Virus record (IMG/VR): IMGVR_UViG_3300020202_000118
Span: 1 to 43,647 of that record
Length of the DNA stretch: 43,647 nucleotides
Strand: one strand, 5' to 3'
From: a virus
Below are positions 13,240 through 22,261 of the stretch, piece after piece. Below the pieces are notes generated by a model. That model was not told the origin of the DNA. It made no database searches and saw only the letters and a list, made by a program, of their open reading frames with translations. Numbering within the stretch: the first letter of the stretch is position 1; every line of letters starts with the position of its first letter. Both the position numbers and the translations under genes were made by a program.

Positions 13240-13464
13240 GTGAAAAGCGTCCGGTGCCAGCATTGCGGAAGGGTTTTGGGGAAGCTTGACGAAGACGGTT
13301 CGTTTCATGTCAGGATCGGAAAAGACGGACCGCAGATTTTTGTAAACCTAAAAGACCTAGCTGAATCGCACTTGATGCTTGTTTGTCCTAGTTTTGTGTA
13401 CACGCCGGCCGGGAAAGTAAAGTGCGGGACTAGGCACGCAATCGGGATTGACAGCTTAAATTAA
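13240..13464 (+). CDS. Com-like zinc-finger protein
   Basis: GTG 13240 has no ribosome binding site and lies at the predicted transcription start. 74 residues with CQHCGRVLGK and later CP and CG, resembling Mu Com and other short phage zinc fingers that bind RNA. The central part GPQIFVNLKDL is beta-rich. As first gene of the head operon it could regulate translation of those after it, which is speculative. Confidence 0.7.
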   Translation: MKSVRCQHCGRVLGKLDEDGSFHVRIGKDGPQIFVNLKDLAESHLMLVCPSFVYTPAGKVKCGTRHAIGIDSLN

Positions 13465-13500
13465 GCGCCTTTTGAGCGCGAGGAGAATTATGGTTCTTGA

Positions 13501-13770
13501 TTGCTTAAACGACTAATAGTTTTCCTGTTTGGGCCGATTGAAAAACCGCAGGCCCAGGCCATCCTCGAATCCGAAATATCCTTCCTCCGAGATCAAAACA
13601 AACTCCTTTTAGAGACCATTAAGGGCTTCCAGGCTCCTAAGCCTGTTACGTATGGTCCTGAGGCTTTCAAGCCTCGCAAATTCGATGCGAACTCAAAGTC
13701 TTTTATCCCGAAGACCGACGAAGAAATCAATCAAGACATGCAAGGCCTTAAAGAATTGGGGATCTTGTGA
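13501..13770 (+). CDS. hypothetical virion-operon protein
   Basis: TTG 13501 opens 89 residues that precede the portal gene in a four-base overlap. An upstream TGA blocks any earlier start. The best ribosome binding site (AGGAG at 13481-13485) serves ATG 13490 in another frame, which gives only eight codons and then stops inside this gene. Residues 20-45 are coiled-coil (ILESEISFLRDQNKLLLETI). Translation may rely on reinitiation. Function unknown. Confidence 0.6.
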   Translation: MLKRLIVFLFGPIEKPQAQAILESEISFLRDQNKLLLETIKGFQAPKPVTYGPEAFKPRKFDANSKSFIPKTDEEINQDMQGLKELGIL

Positions 13771-15782
13771 GCGCCCAAATAGACCTTCGCTTGTCAGAGG
13801 CAGACCTTAAAGACCCTTCGAGCATCGTTTCCATTCTCAACTCCTGGACCGAATCAGACATCCATAACCGGGAAGAACGCATTAAAGCCTTCTCTGAGGC
13901 GATCAACTTTTTTGTTGGGAATCAGTGGATCCGCTACAACCAAAGGGAGCACCGTTTTGAGCCTATTCCGGTCACGGACTCGAACCGGATCATAGACCGG
14001 CCGGTTACAAATCATATTTTGAGATGGGTAACGGCTGCGGTTTCGAGATTCACAAATAGGCCCTCCATCATCGTCGATCCGAACTCGGAGGAAATGGCGG
14101 ATAAGACCGCCGCAAAGCTTTGCGAAATCATCAATCAATATCTTTGGGAGGAGCAGGATAAGGACACGCAGTATTTAGAGGCTGCTCTTTGGGGCACGAT
14201 TTGCGGGACGGTGTTTCGGAAGTCGATCAAAAAATACACCGATAGGGTGATCGATATTCCGGGCGGGGATAAGGCCCCGGTTAGGTGCGTTGATGCGGAC
14301 ATCATCTCTCCTTTTCAGATCACCTTTGACGGTCTTCCCCAAAGATGGCGCGATGTAAACACAATCATGCACTGTCAGGTGCGAAGAATTGATGACATCA
14401 AGCGCCAGTTTCAGTTAGACGAGCCGGGATATTTCCCGGAAGCCGCCGAGAAGGTCGAGGAAGAACAGATCGTCTCGACGGCGATGATTTACAGCGAAGG
14501 CCTTAAAAGTATCGTTGACGGCGCTGGGTCTTATCATCCTTCCTCTGGACCTCAGAACGAACTAAAAGACTCCGCGATTTACAAAGAAGTCTATGCGAGG
14601 CCCACAAGAAATCATCCCAAAGGACTCATGATTTGCTCGGCCTCGAACCAATTGCTTTATTTTGGTCCGAGCCCTTACTACTACCTCGACGGGAAGATCT
14701 GGAACCCGTTCACGTCTTGGACCTGGGGAACCATGCCCGGCTCTGTTTGGGGCTTGGGACTTGTCCAGCAGTTAATCAAGCTTCAAAGGCGAATCAACAC
14801 GATTGATGCGCTCTTAGCCTACAACCGCAAAACCATGGCGGTTGGGATGGTCTTCGCGCCCCGCGGCTGCAATATCCCTGAAGGTTCATTTGTCGGAACC
14901 CCAGGCCTTGTCTTGCAGTACGACGAAACCCCGTTAGGCGGAAAGCCTATTAGGGATCCCGGCGTACCGCTTCCTAACCAAATCCTCGACGAACGAAACA
15001 TGATCCTTGCAGACGGGGATCGTATCGCATTGGCAGGCGATATTCGGTCTGGTGAAAACCCCAAAGGCGTTAATACCTTGGGCCAGCTCCAAATCCTCAC
15101 CGAGCAAGCAGAGCTTTCAAACTCCAAAACCGTTGAATCCTGGGAGAAGTTTATCGAAAGGAGCGAGACCCTTGACCTGCTCAATTTTAAGGACGTTTAC
15201 CAGGCGCCTGACCCTGCAATGGTTAAGAGTTTCAAAAAATATTCAAAGGACATTACGGAAAGCGACTGGCAGACGTTTACGGGAAACGAGATTCGGGACA
15301 ATGCCTCGATACGCGTGGAGAAGGGATCGACTATCGCCAAATCAAGAATTTTAAGACAGCAGATGATCCTAAAGCTTGCCGGGATGGGTTTCTTCCCGGA
15401 TATGTTCAACGACCCTTATCAGTACAAGAAATTCTTGGAAGAGTTCGGTATGTCAGAGATGTACAAAGACGCAAACATCGACGTGAAGTTTGCGGAAAAG
15501 GCCATCGAAATGATGCTGGCCGGCAAGTACCCGCCAGTACTTCCCGAAGTCCACAACGCAGATATTCAGCTTCCCGTCCTTCTCCGGTACATGAAAGACC
15601 CGAAGTATTTAGAACTCGATCCCAAGATCCAGCTTTTGTTTGAGCAAAGGCGCAAAGAATTAGTGGCCGCACTTGTCCAGGCCGGTCCCGTTGTTCCTCC
15701 TGAAGAACAAGCCCCGCCCATGAATAGGGCAAGTCAAGGGTCGCAAGGCACATTTTTACCAAATGAAAAAGAACTTATTTAA
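13767..15782 (+). CDS. portal protein (P22-like)
   Basis: 671 residues from GTG 13767 in overlap with the gene before. The N-terminus (REERIKAFSEAINFFVGNQW, then NRIIDRPVTNHILRWVTAAVS and IIVDPNS) and the mid-region LGLVQQLIKLQRRINTID are features of large podovirus portals of the P22 kind. A long helical C-terminal half ends in a Pro/Ala-rich tail. The portal forms the 12-subunit ring where terminase docks. Length and position after terminase agree. Confidence 0.88.
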   Translation: MSAQIDLRLSEADLKDPSSIVSILNSWTESDIHNREERIKAFSEAINFFVGNQWIRYNQREHRFEPIPVTDSNRIIDRPVTNHILRWVTAAVSRFTNRPSIIVDPNSEEMADKTAAKLCEIINQYLWEEQDKDTQYLEAALWGTICGTVFRKSIKKYTDRVIDIPGGDKAPVRCVDADIISPFQITFDGLPQRWRDVNTIMHCQVRRIDDIKRQFQLDEPGYFPEAAEKVEEEQIVSTAMIYSEGLKSIVDGAGSYHPSSGPQNELKDSAIYKEVYARPTRNHPKGLMICSASNQLLYFGPSPYYYLDGKIWNPFTSWTWGTMPGSVWGLGLVQQLIKLQRRINTIDALLAYNRKTMAVGMVFAPRGCNIPEGSFVGTPGLVLQYDETPLGGKPIRDPGVPLPNQILDERNMILADGDRIALAGDIRSGENPKGVNTLGQLQILTEQAELSNSKTVESWEKFIERSETLDLLNFKDVYQAPDPAMVKSFKKYSKDITESDWQTFTGNEIRDNASIRVEKGSTIAKSRILRQQMILKLAGMGFFPDMFNDPYQYKKFLEEFGMSEMYKDANIDVKFAEKAIEMMLAGKYPPVLPEVHNADIQLPVLLRYMKDPKYLELDPKIQLLFEQRRKELVAALVQAGPVVPPEEQAPPMNRASQGSQGTFLPNEKELI

Positions 15783-15867
15783 CGCGAAGTTCAGGAATTT
15801 TAAAGGGAACCTCTACAAAAAGCTGAAAGTTCCAAAGCTTCCCACTTTACCAAAGGTGAAAAAATGA
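15763..15867 (+). CDS. basic mini-protein overlapping the portal end
   Basis: 34 residues with 13 Lys/Arg, from ATG 15763 in another frame of the portal 3' end. A further 12-codon frame (15864-15902) links it to the next gene. May be only a coupling element. Low support. Confidence 0.35.
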   Translation: MKKNLFNAKFRNFKGNLYKKLKVPKLPTLPKVKK

Positions 15868-15891
15868 ATCTCAAAAAAGGAATGGTGAAAA

Positions 15892-16239
15892 ATGGGATTT
15901 AAGTGGAAAGACGCGCTAATGCACGGCGGGGCCATGGGATGGTCGCAGGACGTTTCTAAAAAAATGTTTGGCGATAAGCATTTTATTAACGATTCAGCGG
16001 ATACAGCCGCATCTGCCATGACCGGCATGCCTGTAGGTGGTATGCGAAATATGTTTTTTAGGGGTCGGAACGAAACGCAAGGAAGCCCTCGGGGCGGAAT
16101 GATGAACCTTTTTTCTCGCGGAGGATCCAGGGGTGGCGGGTCAATCGCCATGCCCGGATCTCCGGAAACGTCCGCGGGTGGCGGCGGGATTGATTTCGCC
16201 ACCATTTTTAATCTGCTCAAGATGAGCGGGCAAATGTAG
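15892..16239 (+). CDS. Gly/Met-rich virion-operon protein
   Basis: 115 residues. Gly, Met, Arg and Ser dominate the middle (RGGMMNLFSRGGSRGGGS), bordered by a helical start (WKDALMHGGAMGW) and a hydrophobic helix (FATIFNLLKM). It lies between portal and scaffold. It may be a minor virion or internal protein; no family recognised. Confidence 0.6.
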   Translation: MGFKWKDALMHGGAMGWSQDVSKKMFGDKHFINDSADTAASAMTGMPVGGMRNMFFRGRNETQGSPRGGMMNLFSRGGSRGGGSIAMPGSPETSAGGGGIDFATIFNLLKMSGQM

Positions 16240-16254
16240 GGAAGGAGGTAAAGC

Positions 16255-16521
16255 ATGGCTTTTACGTCAGCGATCACTGAGAGAGGCGTTCAAGGCAATA
16301 AACGCGTTAACAGGGGAACTTACACGAACACCGCTGGAAGCACAGGTGGAGACATCACGACGGGGCTTAATCGTTGTGATGAGTTTCGGTTAATCCCGAA
16401 TGACACAAGCGTGGAATCAAATGCAACGGTTGTGAACGAAACGTTGCCGGTTGCGGGCGGGGTTGTGACCATCGTTACCGATGCCAACCAGTCCGGGTAT
16501 TGGACCGCAGAAGGCGTTTAA
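16255..16521 (+). CDS. small beta-rich virion protein
   Basis: 88 residues after a strong site (AAGGAGGTAAAGC). The sequence (DITTGLNRCDEFRLIPN, VNETLPVAGGVVTIVTD) suggests a beta-sandwich like small head-decoration or head-fibre proteins. Location just before the scaffold supports a structural role. Confidence 0.6.
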   Translation: MAFTSAITERGVQGNKRVNRGTYTNTAGSTGGDITTGLNRCDEFRLIPNDTSVESNATVVNETLPVAGGVVTIVTDANQSGYWTAEGV

Positions 16522-16561
16522 ACAGTCTTAATTATCCCTAGAAAGGGAAATGGAGAACACG

Positions 16562-17368
16562 ATGAGCGAAGAAAACAATCAAGACAATAACGCAGGTGGA
16601 AATTCCGGCTCGCCCTCGTCAGGCGTAACAAACGACGTAAAGCCGGAAACACATTTTGCGGACAAAGATGGCGTCCCTTACTACAACCGCGTGCAAGAGC
16701 TTCAAAGAAAGCTCGACGGGTTTAAGGACGTGGATCTTGATTTGTACAGCCGGGCCAAGGAACTCGACCTTGACGAAGCGGAAGAAGCGCTTCAGTTCAA
16801 GCGAGAACTCCATTCCGACCCTGCGAAGCTTGCAAAAGTCCTAGAGATTTTGAAAGGACAGCAGCAGGCAGATGCCAATGCCGGAAAAGAAAAGAATCCG
16901 GAATTGCAGGCTGTCATCCAGGAATTGAACGCGATCAAGGCTCATTTGCAGGGCCGGGATCAGTCTTCTTGGATGAAGGAATACGACTCATCTATGGAAA
17001 ATTCCATCGCAGAATCTTTGAAGAATGAAGCCTTTAAAGACCTTGGCGGGAAACTCAGCGAATTTGAAAAACAGGCTGTCATGAAGTTGGTGGATGACAC
17101 GTTTCAAGCTGATGCCGCGAAGGGAAAAGCTGCGAAGCTCTCCATAAAAGATGTCCCGAATGTGGTTCAGAGCGTCCTAAAGATGGTTTTGGACAATCGG
17201 AAGGGCGCTTTGGGTGGGATGGTCAGAAAAGACACCAGCCCCGAGGCCATGAAGGGATCGGGCAGTACAGGGCAACCGAAACAAAAGCCCATGACTGATG
17301 AAGAACGAATCGAAGCAATGAAACAATTTGTAAAAGACGCGGACTCCGGGCGCGTCCCGGTCGCGTAA
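16562..17368 (+). CDS. scaffolding protein
   Basis: ATG 16562 has GGAG seven bases upstream; ATG 16550 is too close to its site. 268 residues, acidic and helical, with disordered Asn/Gly-rich start and a basic Pro/Lys-rich end followed by DEERIEAMKQFVKDADSG. No protease motif is visible. This is the usual place and composition of podovirus scaffolds, which guide coat assembly and then leave. The helix-turn-helix coat-binding end is plausible but not proven. Confidence 0.75.
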   Translation: MSEENNQDNNAGGNSGSPSSGVTNDVKPETHFADKDGVPYYNRVQELQRKLDGFKDVDLDLYSRAKELDLDEAEEALQFKRELHSDPAKLAKVLEILKGQQQADANAGKEKNPELQAVIQELNAIKAHLQGRDQSSWMKEYDSSMENSIAESLKNEAFKDLGGKLSEFEKQAVMKLVDDTFQADAAKGKAAKLSIKDVPNVVQSVLKMVLDNRKGALGGMVRKDTSPEAMKGSGSTGQPKQKPMTDEERIEAMKQFVKDADSGRVPVA

Positions 17369-17380
17369 AACGGAGGATTT

Positions 17381-18589
17381 ATGCCAGCTACTGAAAGTTC
17401 AACGCTGGATGGGCTGCTGAAACGCTTTTACGGTTCTGAGTTTACGGACCAGCAGCAGCTTGTCCCTGATTTTTTAGAAACCATTCCGAACGCTCCCGAG
17501 AAGCCGGGGGGTGAGGACGGCGCGGTGCGCTTCGGCGTCGGGATCCAGATTCGCCAGTCTGGCGGAGCTCAGAACCAGGACGAGCAGTTCAGGGCCAACG
17601 AGTCGGGCACCAAAAAGCAGTTCTCGATTTCCTCGAAAATCAATATCTGGCCGGTGGAAATCACGAACTATGCCATTGCCATCTCGAAAGGTTCGGAGCA
17701 TTCGTTCATGTCTGGTCTTGACCGTGAGATGAAAGAGGCTTTGACGGCTTTTAAGAAAGACGAAAATCGTCAGTGCTTCGGGCCTGGAACGGGCCAGCTT
17801 TGCCTGGTGAACGGCGCCATTACGAACTCCACGTCTCTTGTCGTGGATACCCCCGGTGGTCAGTATTTGCTGCCTGGGATGCGTATTGACATCGTGACGG
17901 CTCTTAACGGAACCGTGGAAGCGTCCAACGTGAAGATTAGCTCGATCTCCGATGACGAGCTGACGATCACGCTTGCGACCGCCGTTACGGTCTCGAACAA
18001 CTCTCTGGTCTTCCGCAGTGGCGTCGGTTCAAACGCACCTACGGACGGAAAAGAGATGATGGGTCTTGAGGGTATGTCCGATGACAATACGATCTTCACG
18101 ACTTTCCAGGGCCTGAGCCGTGCAACGTACCCGATTCTTAACGGATCGATTACGGATGCAAATTCCGCGTCTCTGACCGGGGATTTGCTTCAGCGTGCCT
18201 CAGACAAGGTTGAAAGGCGCTCTGGCAAGAACGTGGATATTGTGGTCAGCCATCGCAACCAGCGCAGGCAGTACCTTTCCCTGGTGACGCCTCAGAAGCG
18301 CTTCATGTCAGAAAAGCTGGATGCCGGTTTCCAGGTTCTTGAATGGAACGGTATTCCCTGGCTTGTCAGCCATGAATGTCAAAGGGCCAACGTGTATCTC
18401 TACAACAAGGCTGTGGTGCGGAAGTTTAACACCCTGCCCTTGAAACTGGATGATTCCGGAGGCTCGACGGTTCACCACATTCCGCGCACCGATACCGTGG
18501 AATGCTATTACAAACATTACGGCAATATTGGGACTTACCAGCCCAATGCTATCGGCCGCATCGAGAACCTTGCAACGCTTACGGAATAA
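17381..18589 (+). CDS. major capsid protein
   Basis: 402 residues behind GGAGGATTT. The pattern INIWPVEITNYAIAISKGSE, MKEALTAFKKDENRQCFG and later RQYLSLVTPQKRFM, GIPWLVSHEC, with repeated beta segments between, fits HK97-fold coats of podoviruses. A beta-rich stretch at about 145-210 (SLVVDTPGGQYLLPGM onward) may be an inserted domain like that of P22 coat. Position after the scaffold is decisive. Confidence 0.87.
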   Translation: MPATESSTLDGLLKRFYGSEFTDQQQLVPDFLETIPNAPEKPGGEDGAVRFGVGIQIRQSGGAQNQDEQFRANESGTKKQFSISSKINIWPVEITNYAIAISKGSEHSFMSGLDREMKEALTAFKKDENRQCFGPGTGQLCLVNGAITNSTSLVVDTPGGQYLLPGMRIDIVTALNGTVEASNVKISSISDDELTITLATAVTVSNNSLVFRSGVGSNAPTDGKEMMGLEGMSDDNTIFTTFQGLSRATYPILNGSITDANSASLTGDLLQRASDKVERRSGKNVDIVVSHRNQRRQYLSLVTPQKRFMSEKLDAGFQVLEWNGIPWLVSHECQRANVYLYNKAVVRKFNTLPLKLDDSGGSTVHHIPRTDTVECYYKHYGNIGTYQPNAIGRIENLATLTE

Positions 18590-18613
18590 GCGAAAGCAGA
18601 AATGGAGAATAAA

Positions 18614-19084
18614 ATGAAGAAATTAGGGTTTTTTCTGTTGGCGCTTATGCTTGTTAGTTCGCAGGCGTTCGCGTACACGATCACGAAGGAACTGACCGAA
18701 AGGCTGACCGACGCCGAGACCGGCGATTCTTATGTCAGGGTGACTGGCTATTTCGCCCTGGACACGTCTCACCCGGCCGAAGGCGAGACCTTGCTGCCTA
18801 CCCAGCTTGGTATGGCAAGCATTTCGCGTATTGAAATCGGTCCCGGTGCTCCCGGAACCAATACGTGGACGCCTTGCGGCAGCGGATCGAACTGTCGGAG
18901 CGTGCGGAGATTTGGTTTTGACCGCGTCAACTCCAGGTTTTTCGTGATTACGACCCGTCAGCAAGGCTCTGGTGCTGGAAACTTCGCAACGGTTTCCGTG
19001 GGTGTCGATATTTCGGGTGAAGTGACTTACGACCTGGAATATCTGTCCCGCGTTCCGTTCCAGGCAATCGGCCCGATTTCGTAA
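18614..19084 (+). CDS. signal-peptide-bearing head-associated protein
   Basis: ATG 18614 has GGAG nine bases before it. 156 residues. MKKLGFFLLALMLVSSQAFA is a clean Sec signal peptide with cleavage before YTITKEL. The mature part is beta-rich (SYVRVTGYFALDTSHP, MASISRIEIGPG) and resembles small decoration or head proteins that follow the coat gene in related phages, with two cysteines close together. A cleavable signal on a virion-operon protein is unusual and suggests a periplasmic or surface stage. Confidence 0.7.
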   Translation: MKKLGFFLLALMLVSSQAFAYTITKELTERLTDAETGDSYVRVTGYFALDTSHPAEGETLLPTQLGMASISRIEIGPGAPGTNTWTPCGSGSNCRSVRRFGFDRVNSRFFVITTRQQGSGAGNFATVSVGVDISGEVTYDLEYLSRVPFQAIGPIS

Positions 19085-19088
19085 GGTC

Positions 19089-19538
19089 ATGGAATTAAGC
19101 GAGTGGTTTCTTGCCGGGCTCAAGGAATACGATGAAAGTCTTTCAGCCCACTTTGATGATATTGAAGACACGATCCATCTGTATTATCACAAGTCCGGTA
19201 AGAAATCCCTCGCTTATTCCGTAAAAAGGCAGTTCGGGGAATTGTACCCTGAGCTTCAAAGGAGGATCTTAAAAGAGCTTCCGCTGCATGATGTGTGGAA
19301 GCGGTTCGGAGACGGAAAAGCTTACGATGATTGGCTTTACGAAGAGGAGAAAAAGCATCGTGAGGCCGCGCAAAGAAAGCTTGATAACGACCGCATGGAA
19401 AAGATGAAAGAAAATAAATGGGCTTTTAAGGCAGCGATTGAGAATGCAAGGCGTGGGATTTTAAGCGGGTCAGGCAAGGCAATAGAGATTCCGAGTGTTT
19501 CAATGTACATCCCCAAAGAGGGAGAGGAGAAGAAATGA
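19089..19538 (+). CDS. hypothetical virion-operon protein
   Basis: 149 residues, four bases after the stop before. Helical and charged, with KKSLAYSVKRQFGELYPELQRRI and a Lys/Glu-rich helix at 90-120. No catalytic motif. It may be a head-completion or regulatory factor. The next gene overlaps by four bases. Confidence 0.65.
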   Translation: MELSEWFLAGLKEYDESLSAHFDDIEDTIHLYYHKSGKKSLAYSVKRQFGELYPELQRRILKELPLHDVWKRFGDGKAYDDWLYEEEKKHREAAQRKLDNDRMEKMKENKWAFKAAIENARRGILSGSGKAIEIPSVSMYIPKEGEEKK

Positions 19539-20080
19539 TTCTATGGAACGTGGCATCCAAAAAAATTGAGGCTCGTTGCGCGGGTGAGGTTTTTGAGTTC
19601 GCGCCGAACGAGAGAAAGAAAATTTACAATCCCGACATCGTAAACCATCTTATTTTTAAATTGCGGGACAAGGGATTAACTGCGATTGATGAAGAAAATT
19701 CAGGTCCGGAAGCGGAGAAGAAAGCACTTATTGATGGCCTAAAGTCCAGGTGGAAAACGCTTGATCGAGTGGTGAGGAACTACCGCACCATGAACAAGGA
19801 ACGTGAGGCCAATAAGATGACTGCGGAAGCGCCCACGGAGCAAGTCCAGGAAGCGGCTGAAGAGGCATCCGACATCCTCGAAAAGCTTAAGACGTTGGAA
19901 GCGGAACGTTACCAAAAGATCGAGAAATACCTGAGCGACGAAAAGACCAAGCGGGCCGTTTCTGAAATTGAAGAGTCTGAAAAAATCGTAGAAACCAAAG
20001 GTTCCTTCGAGACCGAAATTAGGGCCAAGCGCCCTGGGCGGCCTCGGAAAGATGCTATTCCATCTCCCGGCAATTCGTGA
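19535..20080 (+). CDS. hypothetical protein with AT-hook-like end
   Basis: 181 residues, ATGA overlap. The N-terminal 65 residues look like a small beta-domain (NVASKKIEARCAGEVFEFAP). The rest is a charged coiled coil and the end has KRPGRPRKDA, an AT-hook-like DNA-binding motif. Could be a head protein that touches packaged DNA. Function unknown. Confidence 0.6.
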   Translation: MILWNVASKKIEARCAGEVFEFAPNERKKIYNPDIVNHLIFKLRDKGLTAIDEENSGPEAEKKALIDGLKSRWKTLDRVVRNYRTMNKEREANKMTAEAPTEQVQEAAEEASDILEKLKTLEAERYQKIEKYLSDEKTKRAVSEIEESEKIVETKGSFETEIRAKRPGRPRKDAIPSPGNS

Positions 20081-20945
20081 TTACGTAAGGTCTGAATTCA
20101 ATCAAGCTTCTGCTTTGGGTTTTATCTCCAATGATGAAATAGATCGTTGGGCGAACGAAGGTTATTACAAGTATGTCTTGATGCTAATGAAAGCGCATCA
20201 GGGCTATTTTGAGACCTCGGCGCTTTTAGACATCGTTGCTAATACCGAGACAATCGCCCTCCCTCAAAACTTCACGGCAAACGAAAAAAGCCTACTCGAT
20301 GTGGTTATCGTCGAGAAGGTTGTGTCAGGGGCAAGAATTCCGCTTCAATACCGGAAAAGATACGACCAGCCGAACCAGACCACCGGGGGCTCGGCGGGAG
20401 AAACCTACCTACCGACCTACGATTTTCGGGGGAACAATCTTGTTTTAGAACCTACTCCGGTTAGTGCCGAAACGGATGGTATCAGGATTATCTACAAAGC
20501 CCTCCCTCCAAGGCTAAGGTCTGGCACTGCATCGGCCGGCGCAGCTTCCACCATAACCCTCGATTCTTCAGCGGATCCGAGAAACGATTATTACAACGAT
20601 AACAGGATATTTATTTATTCCGGAACCGGCGCGGGGCAGATCCGCACGATTTCGGATTATGTCGGCTCTACGAAGGTTGCGACTGTAAGCTCTACCTGGA
20701 CCACAAACCCCGATTCCACCTCAGTTTTTTCGACGCTTATTCACGACGATTTCCCCGAGATTTTCCATGAGCTCATTCCTTTGTTTGCTGCTAAGAAGGC
20801 GTTTTTAAAAGAGAGGTCACATAACCAAAAAAGCAGCTATGACGCCTCCTGCCTAAAGGAATTGGAATCTCAGTTCATCAAGTTCGTAGACGAACGCACC
20901 CAGGGCCGTAAGTTCGTCCAGCCCTTCAATATCGAAATTTTCTAA
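20052..20945 (+). CDS. head-tail adaptor-like protein
   Basis: 297 residues from ATG 20052, overlapping the AT-hook gene by 29 bases. The start IRDYVRSEFNQASALGFISNDEIDRWANEGYY and the middle TIALPQNFTANEKSLLDVV, ending in a helix with LIPLFAAKKAFLKE, follow the plan of podovirus adaptor proteins (P22 gp4-like; DUF6682-like), which attach below the portal. Assignment by plan and position, not by a catalytic motif. Confidence 0.65.
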   Translation: MLFHLPAIRDYVRSEFNQASALGFISNDEIDRWANEGYYKYVLMLMKAHQGYFETSALLDIVANTETIALPQNFTANEKSLLDVVIVEKVVSGARIPLQYRKRYDQPNQTTGGSAGETYLPTYDFRGNNLVLEPTPVSAETDGIRIIYKALPPRLRSGTASAGAASTITLDSSADPRNDYYNDNRIFIYSGTGAGQIRTISDYVGSTKVATVSSTWTTNPDSTSVFSTLIHDDFPEIFHELIPLFAAKKAFLKERSHNQKSSYDASCLKELESQFIKFVDERTQGRKFVQPFNIEIF

Positions 20946-20956
20946 AAGGAGAAATT

Positions 20957-21244
20957 ATGCAGCCGTGCTCAATCTACAAATCCAAAGAAGGCGCAAGCGG
21001 AGTCATAACGGATACCGACATTACGACCGTTGCCGCATTCTCGGCACTATTTAACGACGTAAGAATCTCTAGAAACACGATCATACGAACGGATGCTGCT
21101 ATTACGGTCCGCCTTAATTCGGTGGACTCTGACGCAATTAGCCTAGCTGCGAATGAAAAGATGGAAATCGACTGGCTGATGGTTGCAAAGATTTTTGTCA
21201 CGGCAGCTTCCAGCGCAAACCTAAAAATTGTTGTCGCTAGATAA
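20957..21244 (+). CDS. small beta-rich virion protein
   Basis: 95 residues behind AAAAGGAGAAATT. Alternating hydrophobic segments and LAANEKMEIDWLMVAKIFV suggest a beta-sandwich, perhaps a head-fibre or decoration trimer like others in this cluster. No signal peptide. Confidence 0.6.
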   Translation: MQPCSIYKSKEGASGVITDTDITTVAAFSALFNDVRISRNTIIRTDAAITVRLNSVDSDAISLAANEKMEIDWLMVAKIFVTAASSANLKIVVAR

Positions 21245-21253
21245 GGAGAATTT

Positions 21254-21856
21254 ATGCCTAAGAAAACGAAGGAAAAGGAAATTACTAGCCCGGAAGCCGT
21301 GGAACCCGCGGCGCAATCGATAGCCGAACGCGAGGCCTTTGTCCGCAATTACAACATGGCCTTAAATGAGCGCGAGGAGCGAATCAAGAAAAAGGAAGAG
21401 GAGCTTAGAGCTAAAGAGATCGAGCTAAGGAACGCCGGTCCAGAGCTAGACAAAAAGCAGGGAATTATAGCTGCCAAGATCGCGCAAAGCGAGGAGCTTC
21501 TGGAAAGAATCGCAAAAGAAGAAAAGGAAATCGAGAAAAAGCGAGAAGGCTTGAGGCTGAACGCTGAAGTCAATGAGAAAAAGGAAAAGGAAGTTTCCGA
21601 AAAACTCGCTCTTTTAGCCAAAAGGGAAAAAGCGGTTGCGGACAAAGAAGCGGAAATAGAAAGCCTCAGAAAAGGATTCGACGTTACCAAGGAAAAGCTT
21701 TCCGCAAAGGAAAAGGAGCTAAACAAGAAGCAAGATGACCTTGATGCGATGAACAAGAATTTCAGGATTCAGTCCGAGGAATTCGAGTTGTATCAAAAAA
21801 AGGTCCAGAGACTTATAAGCAAGTACAAATTACAGGAGGAACTAAAGAATGCGTAA
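21254..21856 (+). CDS. long coiled-coil protein
   Basis: 200 residues behind AAGGAGAATTT. Almost pure heptad coiled coil from 25 to 200, Lys/Glu-rich, no membrane segment. It could form the shaft or assembly guide for the exported proteins that follow, with which it overlaps by eight bases. Function unknown. Confidence 0.65.
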   Translation: MPKKTKEKEITSPEAVEPAAQSIAEREAFVRNYNMALNEREERIKKKEEELRAKEIELRNAGPELDKKQGIIAAKIAQSEELLERIAKEEKEIEKKREGLRLNAEVNEKKEKEVSEKLALLAKREKAVADKEAEIESLRKGFDVTKEKLSAKEKELNKKQDDLDAMNKNFRIQSEEFELYQKKVQRLISKYKLQEELKNA

Positions 21857-22253
21857 GCTCCTTCTGGCCTTGTTATTGGTCTTTCCCCAAGTCCTGCACG
21901 CCAGCACGTTCGGAGACGGGACGTTTTCGAGCGACATAAATCCAGCCCCCGCGGCAGAGACTATAGCGGCAGGAGGAACGATAACGGCTAATGCCTGCGG
22001 GACGATTAAGCAGATTACGGCTGGGGGAGCAGTTACGACAAGCACGACGAATACATTTACGGCTCCGGCGTCTGGAAATAGCGGTTGCGTCATGTACGTC
22101 TGCAATGTCGGATCCAACGCAATCACCTTAGATAACAATGCTAATTTTAAGTCGGCGGCGGCTGGAAATGTTGCGGTCGGAGCTGATGATTGCCTGACTG
22201 TTGGATCGGTCGGTTCTGTTTGGTATCAATTAACGACCCTTTTAGACAATTAG
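21849..22253 (+). CDS. signal-peptide-bearing fibre-like protein
   Basis: 134 residues. MRKLLLALLLVFPQVLHA is a Sec signal peptide cleaved before STFGDG. The mature part is Gly/Ala/Thr-rich beta structure with four cysteines (NACG, GCVMYVCN, DDC), an even number that suits periplasmic disulfides. The TFTAPASGN and NVGSNAITLDNNANF pieces resemble tips of phage fibres. Confidence 0.65.
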   Translation: MRKLLLALLLVFPQVLHASTFGDGTFSSDINPAPAAETIAAGGTITANACGTIKQITAGGAVTTSTTNTFTAPASGNSGCVMYVCNVGSNAITLDNNANFKSAAAGNVAVGADDCLTVGSVGSVWYQLTTLLDN

Positions 22254-22261
22254 GGGAATTG

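Noticed and set aside
15864-15902. 12-codon frame between the portal-end gene and the Gly-rich gene
   Set aside because: Too short to call as a gene; at most a translational coupling element.
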